A stretch of 5,687 bases of DNA from Anaerolineae bacterium (GTDB lineage: Bacteria; Chloroflexota; Anaerolineae; JAFGEY01), in NCBI GenBank assembly GCA_016929205.1, contig JAFGJF010000351.1:1-5687 (forward strand), in the 5' to 3' direction. This document shows, piece after piece, positions 5,274 through 5,687 of this stretch; positions within the stretch are counted from its first letter, which is position 1; every line of letters begins with the position of its first letter. Under the pieces are notes generated by a model. The model worked only from the letters and a program-made list of their open reading frames with translations, had not been told where the DNA came from and ran no database searches. The translations under genes were made by a program, and so were the position numbers.

Positions 5274-5687
5274 CTACTCGTCGTCAATCAAATATTCCGC
5301 GTATAGCTTTTGTGCACACTCGGGGCATATTCCGTGGCTGAATTCCGCTTGGGAACGGGCGCGAATGTAGCTTTCGATTTGATGCCATTGTCCTTCCTTG
5401 TCCCGGATCTTTTTGCAGGAAGCACAGATTGGAAGCAACCCGTCCAGCACCTCGATCTTGGCCAGAGCATCTTGCAATTCGACGACGAGCTGAGCGCGCG
5501 CGTGTTCAGACTCATCCAGGTGTTTCACCAGATCCAGAATAGTATAGGCCAATGGCGGCGCGATCAGAGCCGGGATCATGGCTGAAATCAGGAGAGAAAA
5601 CCCGACGTTCTGTGCCCCTGTGCGCAACAGGCAGGCCATCGCATCTAGCGAGATCGACAATACGATCGACAACAATGTGATCAACAG
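5274..5687 (-). CDS. Membrane protein with paired-CxxC signalling tail, N-terminus cut by window end
   Basis: The last 137 codons of a minus-strand gene are visible. The frame is still open at the edge, so its true start lies outside (an in-frame ATG at 5682-5684 is probably internal). Numbered from that Met, two hydrophobic segments (about 2-20 and 28-50) indicate membrane anchoring, followed by a charged, heptad-like helix (about 52-80). The tail is GLLPICASCKKIRD (82-95), then GQWHQIESYI (98-107), then AEFSHGICPEC (113-123). It holds two CxxC pairs (C87/C90 and C120/C123) that could bind one zinc. I know this tail from the ends of PAS, response-regulator and other sensor proteins, where it replaces or follows usual output domains. 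No function is known to me. No kinase or cyclase domain is in the visible part. It is convergent with the RraA gene, 20 bp apart. Confidence 0.8.
   Translation of the reverse strand: MLITLLSIVLSISLDAMACLLRTGAQNVGFSLLISAMIPALIAPPLAYTILDLVKHLDESEHARAQLVVELQDALAKIEVLDGLLPICASCKKIRDKEGQWHQIESYIRARSQAEFSHGICPECAQKLYAEYLIDDE

Overview
The window is bacterial and fairly GC-rich. It looks like a piece of a chromosomal carbon-catabolism locus, with no RNA gene, insertion sequence, CRISPR array or phage gene visible. Purine-rich Shine-Dalgarno sites precede most genes, and the sigma70-type promoters are readable. The gene content (an FGGY kinase, a short amidohydrolase, an RraA-family aldolase, and a membrane protein with a 'GLLPICASCKKIRD' tail) resembles environmental Chloroflexota or similar lineages. 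That taxonomic guess is weak and rests on remembered family distribution only.

Left part (1-2739): an FGGY carbohydrate kinase on the minus strand, cut by the window start, is divergent from a major facilitator superfamily (MFS) transporter on the plus strand. The 226 bases between them are dense with control signals. Two promoters face each other and share one -10 region, nested inverted repeats lie next to it, and the transporter has a leader of about 105 nt that can fold just before its ribosome binding site. The transporter is best started at a TTG (1468). The upstream ATG at 1354 overlaps the -10 box.

Middle part (2740-5253): a second plus-strand unit starts from an extended -10 promoter placed so that transcription should begin on, or within a base or two of, the first start codon, which suggests a leaderless mRNA. 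It encodes an N-formylglutamate-amidohydrolase-like metalloprotein, an Amidohydro_2-family metal-dependent hydrolase and an RraA/HMG-aldolase-like protein, with gaps of only 23 and 35 bases. The amidohydrolase plus RraA pair recalls the LigI/LigJ plus LigK logic of protocatechuate 4,5-cleavage, but no ring-cleavage gene is here and the substrate is unknown. The simplest reading of the locus is uptake of a small organic compound by the transporter, phosphorylation or hydrolysis, and aldol cleavage or decarboxylation to central metabolites. This is inference.

Right end (5274-5687): a convergent minus-strand gene, cut by the window end, encodes the C-terminal part of a membrane protein with a short coiled coil and a paired CxxC tail. 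This tail recurs on signalling proteins and, to my knowledge, has no assigned function. Only 20 bases separate it from the RraA gene, and no terminator is visible there.
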